Shown: piece by piece, positions 1 through 8,798 of the stretch
Numbering within the stretch: position 1 is the first letter of the stretch
Layout: each line of letters opens with the position of its first letter
Source: Heritagella_A intestinalis
Lineage (GTDB): Bacteria > Bacillota > Clostridia > Oscillospirales > Acutalibacteraceae
Direction of reading: 5' to 3'
DNA length: 64,000 nucleotides
Assembly (NCBI GenBank): GCA_904418995.1
Contig: CAJFQF010000001.1
Location: forward strand, 186,001 to 250,000
The notes under the pieces: generated by a model
What the model saw: only the letters and a program-made list of their open reading frames with translations
What the model was told of the DNA's origin: nothing
Databases searched by the model: none
Program-made: the position numbers and the translations under genes

Positions 1-2
1 TT

Positions 3-311
3 GTGTATACCGACAGCGGGCTGCGCGTCCAGCTTGACGACGAATCGGAAACTCCCGATAGCGGCAACTCGGACACCAGCAAGCCGGACACCAGCAACCC
101 TGATAGCAGCACCCCGGATACCAGTAAGCCCGATACCGATACCAGCGCCAGCAGCAAGCCGGAAGGGACAGTATCGGAAGGCCAGCAGGGCAACAACCCG
201 GCCACCGGTGACACGACGGCTTATCTGCCTGTTGCAGCGCTCCTGGTTGTCTCCCTGGGCGGCAGTGCAGTGGTACTGTATCGTAAAAAGCGCCTGCAAA
301 AATCCCTGTAA
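3..311 (+). CDS. C-terminal end of an LPXTG-type cell-wall-anchored surface protein (5' truncated by window)
   Basis: Only the last ~102 codons are inside the window; the reading frame is open to the left edge, so the real start lies upstream. What is visible is a low-complexity linker of Ser/Asp/Pro/Thr/Lys repeats (SKPDTSNPDSSTPDTSK type), then the motif NPATGD, a hydrophobic helix (about 20 residues ending in VVLY) and a positively charged tail RKKRLQKSL. This is the standard sortase sorting signal, with NPxTG in place of LPxTG. The protein is therefore expected to be exported and covalently fixed to peptidoglycan, with the repeat region spanning the wall. What the missing N-terminal part does cannot be told. 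A class C sortase is encoded about 15 kb downstream, but NPxTG signals are more often served by a housekeeping sortase, so I do not link the two. Confidence 0.8.
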   Translation: MYTDSGLRVQLDDESETPDSGNSDTSKPDTSNPDSSTPDTSKPDTDTSASSKPEGTVSEGQQGNNPATGDTTAYLPVAALLVVSLGGSAVVLYRKKRLQKSL

Positions 312-328
312 GTAATTCTTGCCAATAG

Positions 329-364
329 AAAGAGGCTGTCTTGCAAAAGACAGCCTCTTTTTTT
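329..364 (+). terminator. Rho-independent terminator
   Basis: A perfect 12-bp stem (329-340 pairs with 349-360) with a short TTGCAAAA loop is followed directly by a run of T. It closes the transcript of the surface protein that ends at 311. Confidence 0.9.
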
Positions 365-444
365 CACCAATTTCCCTTTTCCGGTGTGGGATTGGCCGCC
401 AAAAAATTTCCAGGGGAAGCCCCGTAAAAAAATCCAAGAAAATT

Positions 445-473
445 TAGACTTCCTTTTTTGGATATGGTATAAT
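445..473 (+). promoter_or_regulatory. Promoter for the membrane-protein pair at 536
   Basis: An extended -10 TGG-TATAAT (TATAAT at 468-473) lies 17 bp after TAGACT (445-450, 4 of 6 matches to TTGACA). The predicted transcript starts about 55 nt before the TTG start at 536. Confidence 0.7.
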
Positions 474-535
474 AAATAGAGAAAACCCAGGCGGCTGCGG
501 GGTGCCCCGCAGGCCGAGGAAAGGAGTGTGCTCTG

Positions 536-1219
536 TTGAAGCAGGAGCCCATAGTATGGACAAAGGAAAAACACGCGGCCATCGACGTGATTATGACGCT
601 GGTGGGGGCCCTTTGTCTGCTGTTCACCGTTTGTAATGAGTGGAATTTGTACAACAACCCCTATGGACGGGAAGTTCGCCAGCCTTCCGGCGCGTTGGAA
701 AGCGGGCAGCTTGCCCAGATGTCGGGCTATACCGGCTGGGAGGCGGATTACGCCTTCTGGACCACTGGCGGCGCCATTGCCCTGCGGATTGCTTTGCTGG
801 CCATGGGACTGGTTTTGTGCGGGGTGGGGCTGGTGCGCCTGGTGCATCTGTGCCGCCGCCGGCGCTGGATCCCCTATCTGATGATCTGCATTGCCGGCGC
901 TTTGCTGGTGGCCTTTGGGATTTTCGCCGAAGTCTACATGATGGCCCACCCCGACGGGCTGATGCTCACCGGGTATGAGGCCGGGGGAGAGCTGCTCTAT
1001 TATATGGATCTGCAGTATAACGAGCACACAGATTGGGTGTCTGCCCCGGGCACGGCAATCCGGCTGGGATACTGGCTCATCGCCGTCTTGATGGCGGCCA
1101 CCGGCAGCATCGGCGCGGCCCGGAGCCGGGTGCGCAACCGGGAAGAAGACCGGGTGGATGCAGACGCCAAACGCCAGGCTATGCTGCGCCACCGCACAGA
1201 AAAGAAGGGGAAACGGTAA
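536..1219 (+). CDS. Membrane protein of unknown function, four predicted helices
   Basis: A 227-residue protein not recognised as a named family. Hydrophobic segments lie near residues 17-35, 78-100, 108-130 and 170-190, separated by charged turns (CRRRR after the second helix), and the C-terminal ~35 residues are highly basic/acidic and cytosolic in character. The start is a TTG at 536, chosen because AAGGAG (521-526) sits 9 nt before it and no in-frame ATG follows near. It is the first gene after a good extended -10 promoter and is followed 19 nt downstream by another small membrane protein; the two are probably co-transcribed and may act together. Function cannot be inferred. Confidence 0.7.
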   Translation: MKQEPIVWTKEKHAAIDVIMTLVGALCLLFTVCNEWNLYNNPYGREVRQPSGALESGQLAQMSGYTGWEADYAFWTTGGAIALRIALLAMGLVLCGVGLVRLVHLCRRRRWIPYLMICIAGALLVAFGIFAEVYMMAHPDGLMLTGYEAGGELLYYMDLQYNEHTDWVSAPGTAIRLGYWLIAVLMAATGSIGAARSRVRNREEDRVDADAKRQAMLRHRTEKKGKR

Positions 1220-1238
1220 CAGTCGGGGAGGAACTGCC

Positions 1239-1643
1239 TTGAAAAATCTTCGCTACATACTGTTTTTGTTGGCCCTGTGCGTGCCTTTGGGATTGATTTC
1301 CGCCGGCGTCAGCGCGTTGGACCGGCTGGTTTCGGAGACCCTGCAATACGCCCATGGGTATGTGTTCTGCTCTATTGGGAGCTGGCTGGCCTATGGCGCT
1401 TTCATGGGCCTGGACTTGTGGGTGAGCCGCCGGCTGCGCACCCGGGGGATGTTCCTGATAAAGTGCGCCTTTGCTTTGGCGACCATGCTCCTTTGTGTCC
1501 TCTTGTTCCTGGCCGGGATGGAGTGGCAGCAGCCGGGCTATCTGGTGTTTGCAGGCTATCAGTTGGCCAGCGCCCCCCTGTGCCTGAAAAACGCCTTGAC
1601 AACCGGGGGGAACCGTGATACCATGGAGGACAGAAAGCAATAA
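1239..1643 (+). CDS. Small membrane protein of unknown function
   Basis: A 134-residue protein with three to four hydrophobic segments (starting LKNLRYILFLLALCVPLG, then around residues 40-57, 70-90 and 98-115). The start is the TTG at 1239, preceded by GGGGAGGAA (1225-1233) at good spacing; the frame stays open further upstream but that part overlaps the previous gene and lacks a binding site. The gene follows the membrane protein ending at 1219 and likely shares its transcript. The 3' end carries the promoter of thrS. No family recognised. Confidence 0.65.
   Translation: MKNLRYILFLLALCVPLGLISAGVSALDRLVSETLQYAHGYVFCSIGSWLAYGAFMGLDLWVSRRLRTRGMFLIKCAFALATMLLCVLLFLAGMEWQQPGYLVFAGYQLASAPLCLKNALTTGGNRDTMEDRKQ
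1596..1624 (+). promoter_or_regulatory. Promoter of the thrS T-box transcript, inside the preceding gene
   Basis: A consensus -35 TTGACA (1596-1601) is followed after 17 bp by TACCAT (1619-1624), which carries the extended -10 dinucleotide TG at 1616-1617. It lies within the last codons of the gene ending at 1643 and would start a transcript near 1631, exactly where the T-box leader begins. Confidence 0.65.
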
Positions 1644-1910
1644 AGCAAGAATGCAGTGAAGAGGAAGCTCCTTTTCCGGAGTTCCTGCAAAAGAGAGCGG
1701 GCGTCACCGGCTGCAAGCGCCTGCGGCAGGAGGGAAAAGGGGATACCGCCTTGGAGCAGCCGCCGAACGCGGGCAACCGCTAAAGGCCGGCCGGGTGGCG
1801 CCGTTATGGGCCGAAGGAGGGCTTTTCCCCAGAGGAAAGGCTGAATTCCGGGTGGAACCGCAGAGCTGATACGCCTGCCCCAGAAGTGGGGCGGGCGTTT
1901 TTGTTTTTTT
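1631..1910 (+). promoter_or_regulatory. T-box leader (tRNA-Thr sensing) upstream of thrS
   Basis: The ~280-nt leader contains the T-box core CCGGGTGGAACCGC (1848-1861) and then a terminator hairpin (about 1872-1898, ACGCCTGCCCC against GGGGCGGGCGT) with TTTTTGTTTTTTT. An AAGAGAG (about 1689-1695) fits the K-turn at the base of stem I. An ACC threonine codon at 1745-1747 (GGGATACCGCC) is a candidate specifier, assigned by eye only. T-boxes sense uncharged tRNA and let transcription pass into the gene for the cognate synthetase; here that is thrS, which agrees with an ACC specifier. Confidence 0.9.
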
Positions 1911-1946
1911 GCATCCCCTATTTTTCAGATAAAGGAGAAGATTCCC

Positions 1947-3851
1947 ATGATTCAAGTCACATTAAAGGGAGAAGTGCGGGAGTTTGAGAGCGGCATTACC
2001 GTGGCTGAAATCGCCAAGAGCATTGGCATGGGCCTGTATAAGGCTGCCTGCGCCGGCCGCATCAACGGCAAGGCCGTAGACCTGCGCACCCCGGTTACCC
2101 AGGACTGCGAGGTGGCCATCCTGACCTTTGACGACCCCGACGGCAAGCACGCTTATTGGCACACCGCCGCCCACATTATGGCCCAGGCCATCCAGCACCT
2201 GTATCCCGAGGCCCACTTCGGCATCGGCCCGGCCCTGGAAAACGGCTGGTACTACGACATCGGCGGCGTAAAGCCCTTTACCCCCGAGGAGTTCCCGGCT
2301 ATCGAAGCCGAGATGAAGAAAATCGTCAAGGCCAACCTGCCCATTGAGCAGCGCACCATCACCGTAGAGGAGGGCCGCGAGATTTTTGCAGGCCAGCCCT
2401 ATAAGCTGGAGCTGCTGGAAGAGTACGCCGAAAAGGGCTGGGAGCTCTCCATCTATACCCAGGGGGACTTCACCGACCTGTGCGCCGGCCCCCACCTGAT
2501 GAGCACCGGCGCGGTCAAGGCCGTGAAGCTCACCAGCGCCGCCAGCGCTTACTGGCGCGGCGACGCCAGCCGGGACAGCCTGTGCCGGATGTACGGCATT
2601 GCCTTCCCCAAGGCCAGCGAGCTGGAAGCCTATCTGAACATGCTGGAAGAGGCCAAGAAGCGCGACCACCGCAAGCTGGGCAAGGAGCTGGGCCTCTTCG
2701 CCCTCATGGAGGAAGGCCCCGGCTTCCCCTTCTTCCTGCCCAAGGGCATGGTTCTGAAGAACACCCTCATCGACTACTGGCGGGAAGTCCACACCAAGGC
2801 CGGCTATCAGGAGATCAGCACGCCTTTGATGCTGAACCGCGCCCTGTGGGAGCGCAGCGGCCACTGGGACCACTATAAGAACAATATGTACACCACGGTG
2901 ATTGACGATACGGACTTTGCCGTAAAGCCCATGAACTGCCCCGGCGGGATGCTGGTGTATAAGACCCAGCTCCATTCTTACCGGGACCTGCCCCTGCGCC
3001 TGGGCGAGCTGGGAATTGTCCACCGCCACGAGATGTCCGGCACCCTCCACGGCCTGATGCGGGTGCGCTGCTTCACCCAGGACGACGCCCACATCTTCAT
3101 GACCCCCGACCAGATTAAGGACGAGATCAAGGGGGTTGTGTCCCTCATCGACCAGGTGTACAGCCTGTTTGGCTTTGAATACCACATTGAGCTCTCCACC
3201 ATGCCCGAGGACCACATGGGCAGCGACGAGGATTGGGCCCGGGCCACCGACGCCCTGCGCGGCGCCATTGAGGATTTGGGCCGGGAGTATGAGGTCAACG
3301 AGGGCGACGGCGCCTTCTATGGCCCCAAGCTGGACTTCCATCTGGTGGACGCCATTGGGCGCACCTGGCAGTGCGGCACCATCCAGCTGGATATGCAGCT
3401 GCCCGAGCGCTTTGAGCTGGAATACACCGGCGAGGACGGCCAGAAGCACCGTCCGGTGATGATCCACCGGGTAGTGTTCGGCAGCATCGAGCGGTTTATC
3501 GGCATCCTCATCGAGCACTTTGCCGGCGCCTTCCCCACCTGGCTGGCCCCGGTGCAGGCCAAGGTCATCCCCATCAGCGAGAAGTGCCGCGACTATGCTG
3601 AAAAGGTGCAGAAGGAGCTGGAAGCTGCCGGCGTCCGGGTAGAGGCGGACTTCCGCCCGGAGAAAATGGGCTACAAGATCCGGGAGGCCCAGCTGCAGAA
3701 GATCCCCTATATGCTGGTAGTGGGCGAAAAAGAGGCCGAAACCGGTACGGTTTCTGTGCGCCACCGCAAGAACGGCGATTTGGGCTCCCTGCCCGTGGGC
3801 GGCTTTGTGGAGAAGATTACCCAGGAGATTGCTTCCCGGGCCAAGGACTAA
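1947..3851 (+). CDS. thrS: Threonyl-tRNA synthetase
   Basis: Full-length class II threonyl-tRNA synthetase (634 residues), attaching threonine to tRNA-Thr in the cytosol. Domains in order: TGS domain (about 1-60, MIQVTLKGEVREF), editing domain with HTAAH and the CAGPHLMSTG zinc-site signature (about 70-225), class II catalytic core with MNCPGGM, the HRHEMSG region and MIHRVVFGS (about 270-535), and the C-terminal anticodon-binding domain (about 540-634). The Cys and His residues that bind the catalytic zinc are present. The ATG at 1947 has AAAGGAG 8-13 nt upstream. It is a single-gene transcript controlled by the T-box leader and closed by the terminator at 3872. Nothing is unusual in the protein. 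Confidence 0.98.
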   Translation: MIQVTLKGEVREFESGITVAEIAKSIGMGLYKAACAGRINGKAVDLRTPVTQDCEVAILTFDDPDGKHAYWHTAAHIMAQAIQHLYPEAHFGIGPALENGWYYDIGGVKPFTPEEFPAIEAEMKKIVKANLPIEQRTITVEEGREIFAGQPYKLELLEEYAEKGWELSIYTQGDFTDLCAGPHLMSTGAVKAVKLTSAASAYWRGDASRDSLCRMYGIAFPKASELEAYLNMLEEAKKRDHRKLGKELGLFALMEEGPGFPFFLPKGMVLKNTLIDYWREVHTKAGYQEISTPLMLNRALWERSGHWDHYKNNMYTTVIDDTDFAVKPMNCPGGMLVYKTQLHSYRDLPLRLGELGIVHRHEMSGTLHGLMRVRCFTQDDAHIFMTPDQIKDEIKGVVSLIDQVYSLFGFEYHIELSTMPEDHMGSDEDWARATDALRGAIEDLGREYEVNEGDGAFYGPKLDFHLVDAIGRTWQCGTIQLDMQLPERFELEYTGEDGQKHRPVMIHRVVFGSIERFIGILIEHFAGAFPTWLAPVQAKVIPISEKCRDYAEKVQKELEAAGVRVEADFRPEKMGYKIREAQLQKIPYMLVVGEKEAETGTVSVRHRKNGDLGSLPVGGFVEKITQEIASRAKD

Positions 3852-3871
3852 GAGAATACAACGGAATTCCG

Positions 3872-3910
3872 GCGGCTGCTGCGGCTTTTTGGCTGCAGCA
3901 GCCGCTTTTT
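3872..3910 (+). terminator. Rho-independent terminator of thrS
   Basis: CGGCTGCTGC (3872-3881) pairs perfectly with GCAGCAGCCG (3895-3904), followed by TTTTTT. Confidence 0.88.
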
Positions 3911-4204
3911 TGCCCTGCGGCGGCTTTTTTAGGGGGCCTGGGGGGTTTCTTTGCAAGGCGACTGGGAAAGCCCTTTTTTGACAAACCCCTCATGGTACAC
4001 TGGTCTGCAAAGGCCCTGGAGGCCCCTCCCGGCCTCAGGGGGAAGGGGGAGGTTCCCGGGGGGCTTCGTCAAAAATACCGAAAATCCAATGGGTTTTCCT
4101 GCGGGTAGCGTTTATTGCACAATAAGTAAAGGGGTTTCCTGCACATATCACACAAATATAAAAAATCTCAGCCAGAAACGTTCCGAAAAAATGACGAAAA
4201 ACGC

Positions 4205-4232
4205 TTGATATTTTTTTGTTTTATGGTATGAT
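4205..4232 (+). promoter_or_regulatory. Promoter of the glycogen operon
   Basis: TTGATA (4205-4210), 16-bp spacer, TATGAT (4227-4232), in an AT-rich patch just before glgB. The rest of the gene-free stretch 3912-4204 shows no convincing ORF or second promoter: it begins G-rich and grades into A/T-rich DNA. TTGACA at 3978 has its best -10 only 12 bp away. Confidence 0.65.
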
Positions 4233-4271
4233 GATAATAACGGAAATTGAAATGGGAGGAAGATGATTACC

Positions 4272-6329
4272 ATGCAATCTCCACAAAAGAAGGAACAGGG
4301 CAATATCCCCCTGTATTTATTCCATCAGGGCACCAATTACCGGGCCTATGAGTATATGGGTATGCACCCCGCAGAAAAGGACGGCAAGCCGTGTATGGTG
4401 TGCCGTGTGTGGGCGCCCAATGCCAAGGAAGTGTCGGTGGTTGGGGAGTTCAACCAATGGGACGACGCCGCGAATCCCATGGAAAAAATCAGCGACGGCG
4501 TGTGGGAAGGCTACATAGACGAGCTGCCCCCCTTCTCCCTGTATCGCTACTGTGTGGTGACCCAGGGCGGGGACAAGCTCATGAAGAGCGACCCCTATGC
4601 CTATCACTTTGAGACGCGGCCCGGCAACAGCTCCCGTTATTACGACATCAGCGGATACCAGTGGTCTGACGCCGCCTGGTATCAGCAGAAGGCCCGCAAG
4701 CCCCACTATGAGCAGCCGGTGAATATCTATGAGATGCATGCCGGCTCCTGGCGGAAGTACAGCGACGGGAGCGTTTTCTCCTACAGCAAGCTGGCGGATG
4801 AGCTGATCCCCTATATCAAGGAGATGGGCTACACCCACATTGAATTGATGCCCCTGACGGAATACCCCTTTGACGGGAGCTGGGGCTATCAGGTCATGGG
4901 ATATTTTGCCCCCACCTCCCGGTATGGCGAGCCCAAGGACTTTATGGCCTTTGTGGACCGCTGCCATCAGGCGGGCATCGGCGTCATCATGGACTGGGTC
5001 CCCGCCCATTTCCCGAAAGATTCCGAGGGGTTGGCCCGGTTTGACGGCACCCCCTGTTATGAGTATGCAGACCCGCGGAAAGGCGAGCACAAGGACTGGG
5101 GCACCCTGGTCTTTGACTACGGCCGCAACGAGGTCATCAGCTTCCTGGTTTCCAGCGCGGTGTTCTGGGTCAAGGAATACCACATTGACGGCATCCGGGT
5201 AGACGCCGTCGCCTCCATGCTCTATCTGGATTACAGCCGCAACGATGGGGAATGGGTCCCCAATAAAGACGGCGGCCGGGAAAACCTGGAAGCTGTGGCC
5301 TTTTTACAGCGCCTCAACGAAGCGGTGTTCGAGGCGGCCCCGGAGGTCATGATGATCGCCGAGGAATCCACCGCCTGGCCCATGGTTTCCAAGCCCACCT
5401 ACTGCGGCGGCCTGGGCTTCAACTACAAGTGGAATATGGGATGGATGAACGACATGCTCCACTATATGTCCCTAGACCCCCTGTTCCGCAAGTTCAACCA
5501 CGATAATATCACCTTCTCGTTCTTCTATGCGTTCTCCGAGAACTTTATCCTGCCCATCTCCCACGACGAGGTGGTGTATGGCAAGTGCTCCCTGTTTAAT
5601 AAGATGCCGGGGGACGAGGAAATGAAATATGCCGGCGTGCGGGCCTTTATGTGCTATATGATGGCCCATCCCGGCAAAAAGCTCCTGTTTATGGGCACAG
5701 AATTCTGCCAGGCCAACGAGTGGAATTTTGAAAAAGAGCTGGAATGGGGGCTGCTCCAATATCCGGAGCACCAGAAGGCCCACCAGTTCTTCAAGGCCCT
5801 CAACCACTTCTATCTGGAGACCCCGCCCCTGTGGCAGGTGGACTTCTCCTGGGAGGGCTTCTCCTGGATCTCCAACGACGACTATTCCCAGAGCGTCATT
5901 GCCTTCCGCCGCTTCGACAAGGCCGGCAACGATCTCATCGTTGTGTGCAACTTTGTCCCCGTCCAGCGGGAGGATTACCGCATCGGCATCCCCTATGCCG
6001 GTATTTATACGGAGCTCTTCAATTCCGACAGTAAGGAGTTCGGCGGCGCCGGCGTTACCAACGGCGACACCATCCGTTCGGAGGAAGAGCCCATGCACGG
6101 CTTTGAAAACAGCATCAGCCTGACCCTGCCGGCCATGTCGGTGATGTATTTCAAGTGCCGCAGGCGCTACCCGCAGAAAAAGGTCGCCCCCAAAAAGGCC
6201 CTTCCTTCTGCCGAACCCGCAAAATCCGGGGAAAAGGCCCCCGCTGCCAAGCCGGCAGCCCGGACCCGCCCGGTGAAAAAAACCACGCCCAAGAAAACAA
6301 GTTCCCGAAAAAATAAATCAGAGAAATAA
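4272..6329 (+). CDS. glgB: 1,4-alpha-glucan branching enzyme with a basic C-terminal tail
   Basis: GH13 glycogen branching enzyme: cuts an alpha-1,4 glucan and re-attaches the piece as an alpha-1,6 branch. An N-terminal CBM48-like part (VWAPNAKEVSVVGEFNQW) precedes the (beta/alpha)8 core. Motifs seen: VIMDWVPAHF, DGIRVDAV (nucleophile Asp about residue 311), MMIAEEST (acid Glu about 364) and LPISHDEVVYGK. The last ~50 residues are an unusual Lys/Pro/Ala-rich tail not part of the family. GGGAGGA (4254-4260) is 12 nt before the ATG at 4272 but only 2-3 nt before an in-frame ATG at 4263, so 4272 is preferred. First gene of glgBCDA. Confidence 0.96.
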   Translation: MQSPQKKEQGNIPLYLFHQGTNYRAYEYMGMHPAEKDGKPCMVCRVWAPNAKEVSVVGEFNQWDDAANPMEKISDGVWEGYIDELPPFSLYRYCVVTQGGDKLMKSDPYAYHFETRPGNSSRYYDISGYQWSDAAWYQQKARKPHYEQPVNIYEMHAGSWRKYSDGSVFSYSKLADELIPYIKEMGYTHIELMPLTEYPFDGSWGYQVMGYFAPTSRYGEPKDFMAFVDRCHQAGIGVIMDWVPAHFPKDSEGLARFDGTPCYEYADPRKGEHKDWGTLVFDYGRNEVISFLVSSAVFWVKEYHIDGIRVDAVASMLYLDYSRNDGEWVPNKDGGRENLEAVAFLQRLNEAVFEAAPEVMMIAEESTAWPMVSKPTYCGGLGFNYKWNMGWMNDMLHYMSLDPLFRKFNHDNITFSFFYAFSENFILPISHDEVVYGKCSLFNKMPGDEEMKYAGVRAFMCYMMAHPGKKLLFMGTEFCQANEWNFEKELEWGLLQYPEHQKAHQFFKALNHFYLETPPLWQVDFSWEGFSWISNDDYSQSVIAFRRFDKAGNDLIVVCNFVPVQREDYRIGIPYAGIYTELFNSDSKEFGGAGVTNGDTIRSEEEPMHGFENSISLTLPAMSVMYFKCRRRYPQKKVAPKKALPSAEPAKSGEKAPAAKPAARTRPVKKTTPKKTSSRKNKSEK

Positions 6330-6350
6330 TTCTTCAGAGGGGGAATCCAA

Positions 6351-7561
<1,211 letters not shown>

Positions 7562-7565
<4 letters not shown>

Positions 7566-8680
7566 TGATCGGAAACAAAGTCCTTGGAATCCTGTTCGCC
7601 AATGTACACGATGAGCGTGTGCGCGAACTGACGGAACACCGCACCCTGGCTTCTGTGCCCATCGGGGGCCGGTACCGCCTCATTGACTTCCCCCTGTCCA
7701 ATATGGTGAATTCCGGTATTGACAAGGTGGGCGTCATCACCGCAGAAAACTACCAGTCCCTGATGGACCATCTGGGCTCCGGCAAGGCCTGGGACCTTTC
7801 CCGCAAGCGTGACGGCCTGTACATCCTGCCTCCCTTTGGGGCGGACGGCACCAAGCTCCCCAACCGCATTGGCTCCCTGGCCTCTGTGATGCGCTTTTTG
7901 CGCAACTCCAAAGAGGAGTATGTGCTCCTGAGCGACTGCGACTTTATGTGCAACATCGACTATGCCGACGTGATTTCCAGCCATATCGAAAACAAGGCGG
8001 ACATCACCATGGTGTATAAATACGGGAAGGTCCCTTCCTACAGCACCAACGCCAACGTCATCAACACCGCCCCCGACGGCCGGGTAGTCGAGATGCTCAT
8101 CGGCCCCAACATGGAGGGCGAGTGCAACTACGGCATGAATATGTATGTCATCCGCCGGGAGCTGCTCATGAAGCTGGTCAGCGAATGCGTCAGCCGCAAC
8201 CGCTATGACTTCGGCCGTGAGATCATCCAGCAGAACCTGGCCGGCCTGCGGATCTTTGGCTATGAGTTCACCGGCTATTCCACCATCATCGGCTCCATCA
8301 ATTCCTACTTTGAGGCCAACATGGCCCTGATGCTGCCCAAGGTGCGGGACCAGCTCTTTGATTCGGCCCGTCCCATTTACACCAAGGTCCGCGACGATAT
8401 GCCCGCCCGCTATGGCCTGGAAGCCCACGTTTCCAACTCCCTCATTGCCGACGGCTGCGTTATCGACGGCGAGGTGGAAAACTGCGTGATCTTCCGCGGC
8501 GTGCGCGTGGCCAAGGGCGCCAAGCTGAAGAACTGCGTGATTATGCAGGATACAGTCATCGGCCCGGACAGCACCCTCAACTATGTGATTACCGATAAGG
8601 ACGTTGTGATTCAGGATGCCCGCACCCTCATGGGCTTCCAGTCCTACCCGGTGTTTATCAGCAAGGGAAGCCTGGTCTGA
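7562..8680 (+). CDS. glgD: Glucose-1-phosphate adenylyltransferase, GlgD regulatory-type subunit
   Basis: A 372-residue paralogue of GlgC. It keeps the overall fold (FPLSNMVNSGI, LLSDCDFMCNIDY, C-terminal hexapeptide beta-helix from about residue 285) but lacks the canonical GGxGxRL nucleotide loop: the N-terminus reads ILFANVHDERVREL instead. This is characteristic of GlgD, the non-catalytic partner that raises the activity of GlgC in Firmicutes. Translation is coupled to glgC by ATGA overlap, with GAGGAGG (about 7545-7551) in the end of glgC. A hairpin lies between it and glgA. Confidence 0.95.
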
Positions 8681-8699
8681 TTCCGGCTTTTCCCGTTGT

Positions 8700-8734
8700 C
8701 CGGAGCCTGGCCCAAACCGCCGGGCTCCGGTATT
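8700..8734 (+). terminator. Weak terminator/attenuator hairpin between glgD and glgA
   Basis: CCGGAGCC (8700-8707) pairs with GGCTCCGG (8723-8730) and is followed by TATTTT. The poor U-tract suggests partial termination or an mRNA-processing hairpin that lowers glgA relative to glgCD. Confidence 0.5.
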
Positions 8735-8798
8735 TTCCGGGAGGATTCCCTCCCAGTGCCCTGCGGGGCGTCAATATTTTGGAAAGGTGTGAGACCCT

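Noticed and set aside
61..170. Repeated GATACCAGCAAGCC-like units at the left edge as a CRISPR or tandem array
   Set aside because: Units are irregular, have no spacers and encode the Ser/Asp/Pro wall-spanning repeats of the surface protein.
1962..3956. A 664-codon open frame on the minus strand opposite thrS
   Set aside because: Low-complexity, Gly/Val/His/Leu-rich composition with no binding site; it mirrors the codon bias of thrS on the other strand. The same holds for long frames opposite dnaK (52010-53458), lysS (26310-28271) and pepP (45331-47322).
3978..4001. TTGACA with TGG-TACACT as a second glycogen promoter
   Set aside because: The spacer is only 12 bp, too short for a sigma-A promoter.
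3951..4208. An 85-codon ORF between thrS and glgB
   Set aside because: No ribosome binding site, no protein-like pattern, and it straddles a composition change and the approach to the glgB promoter.
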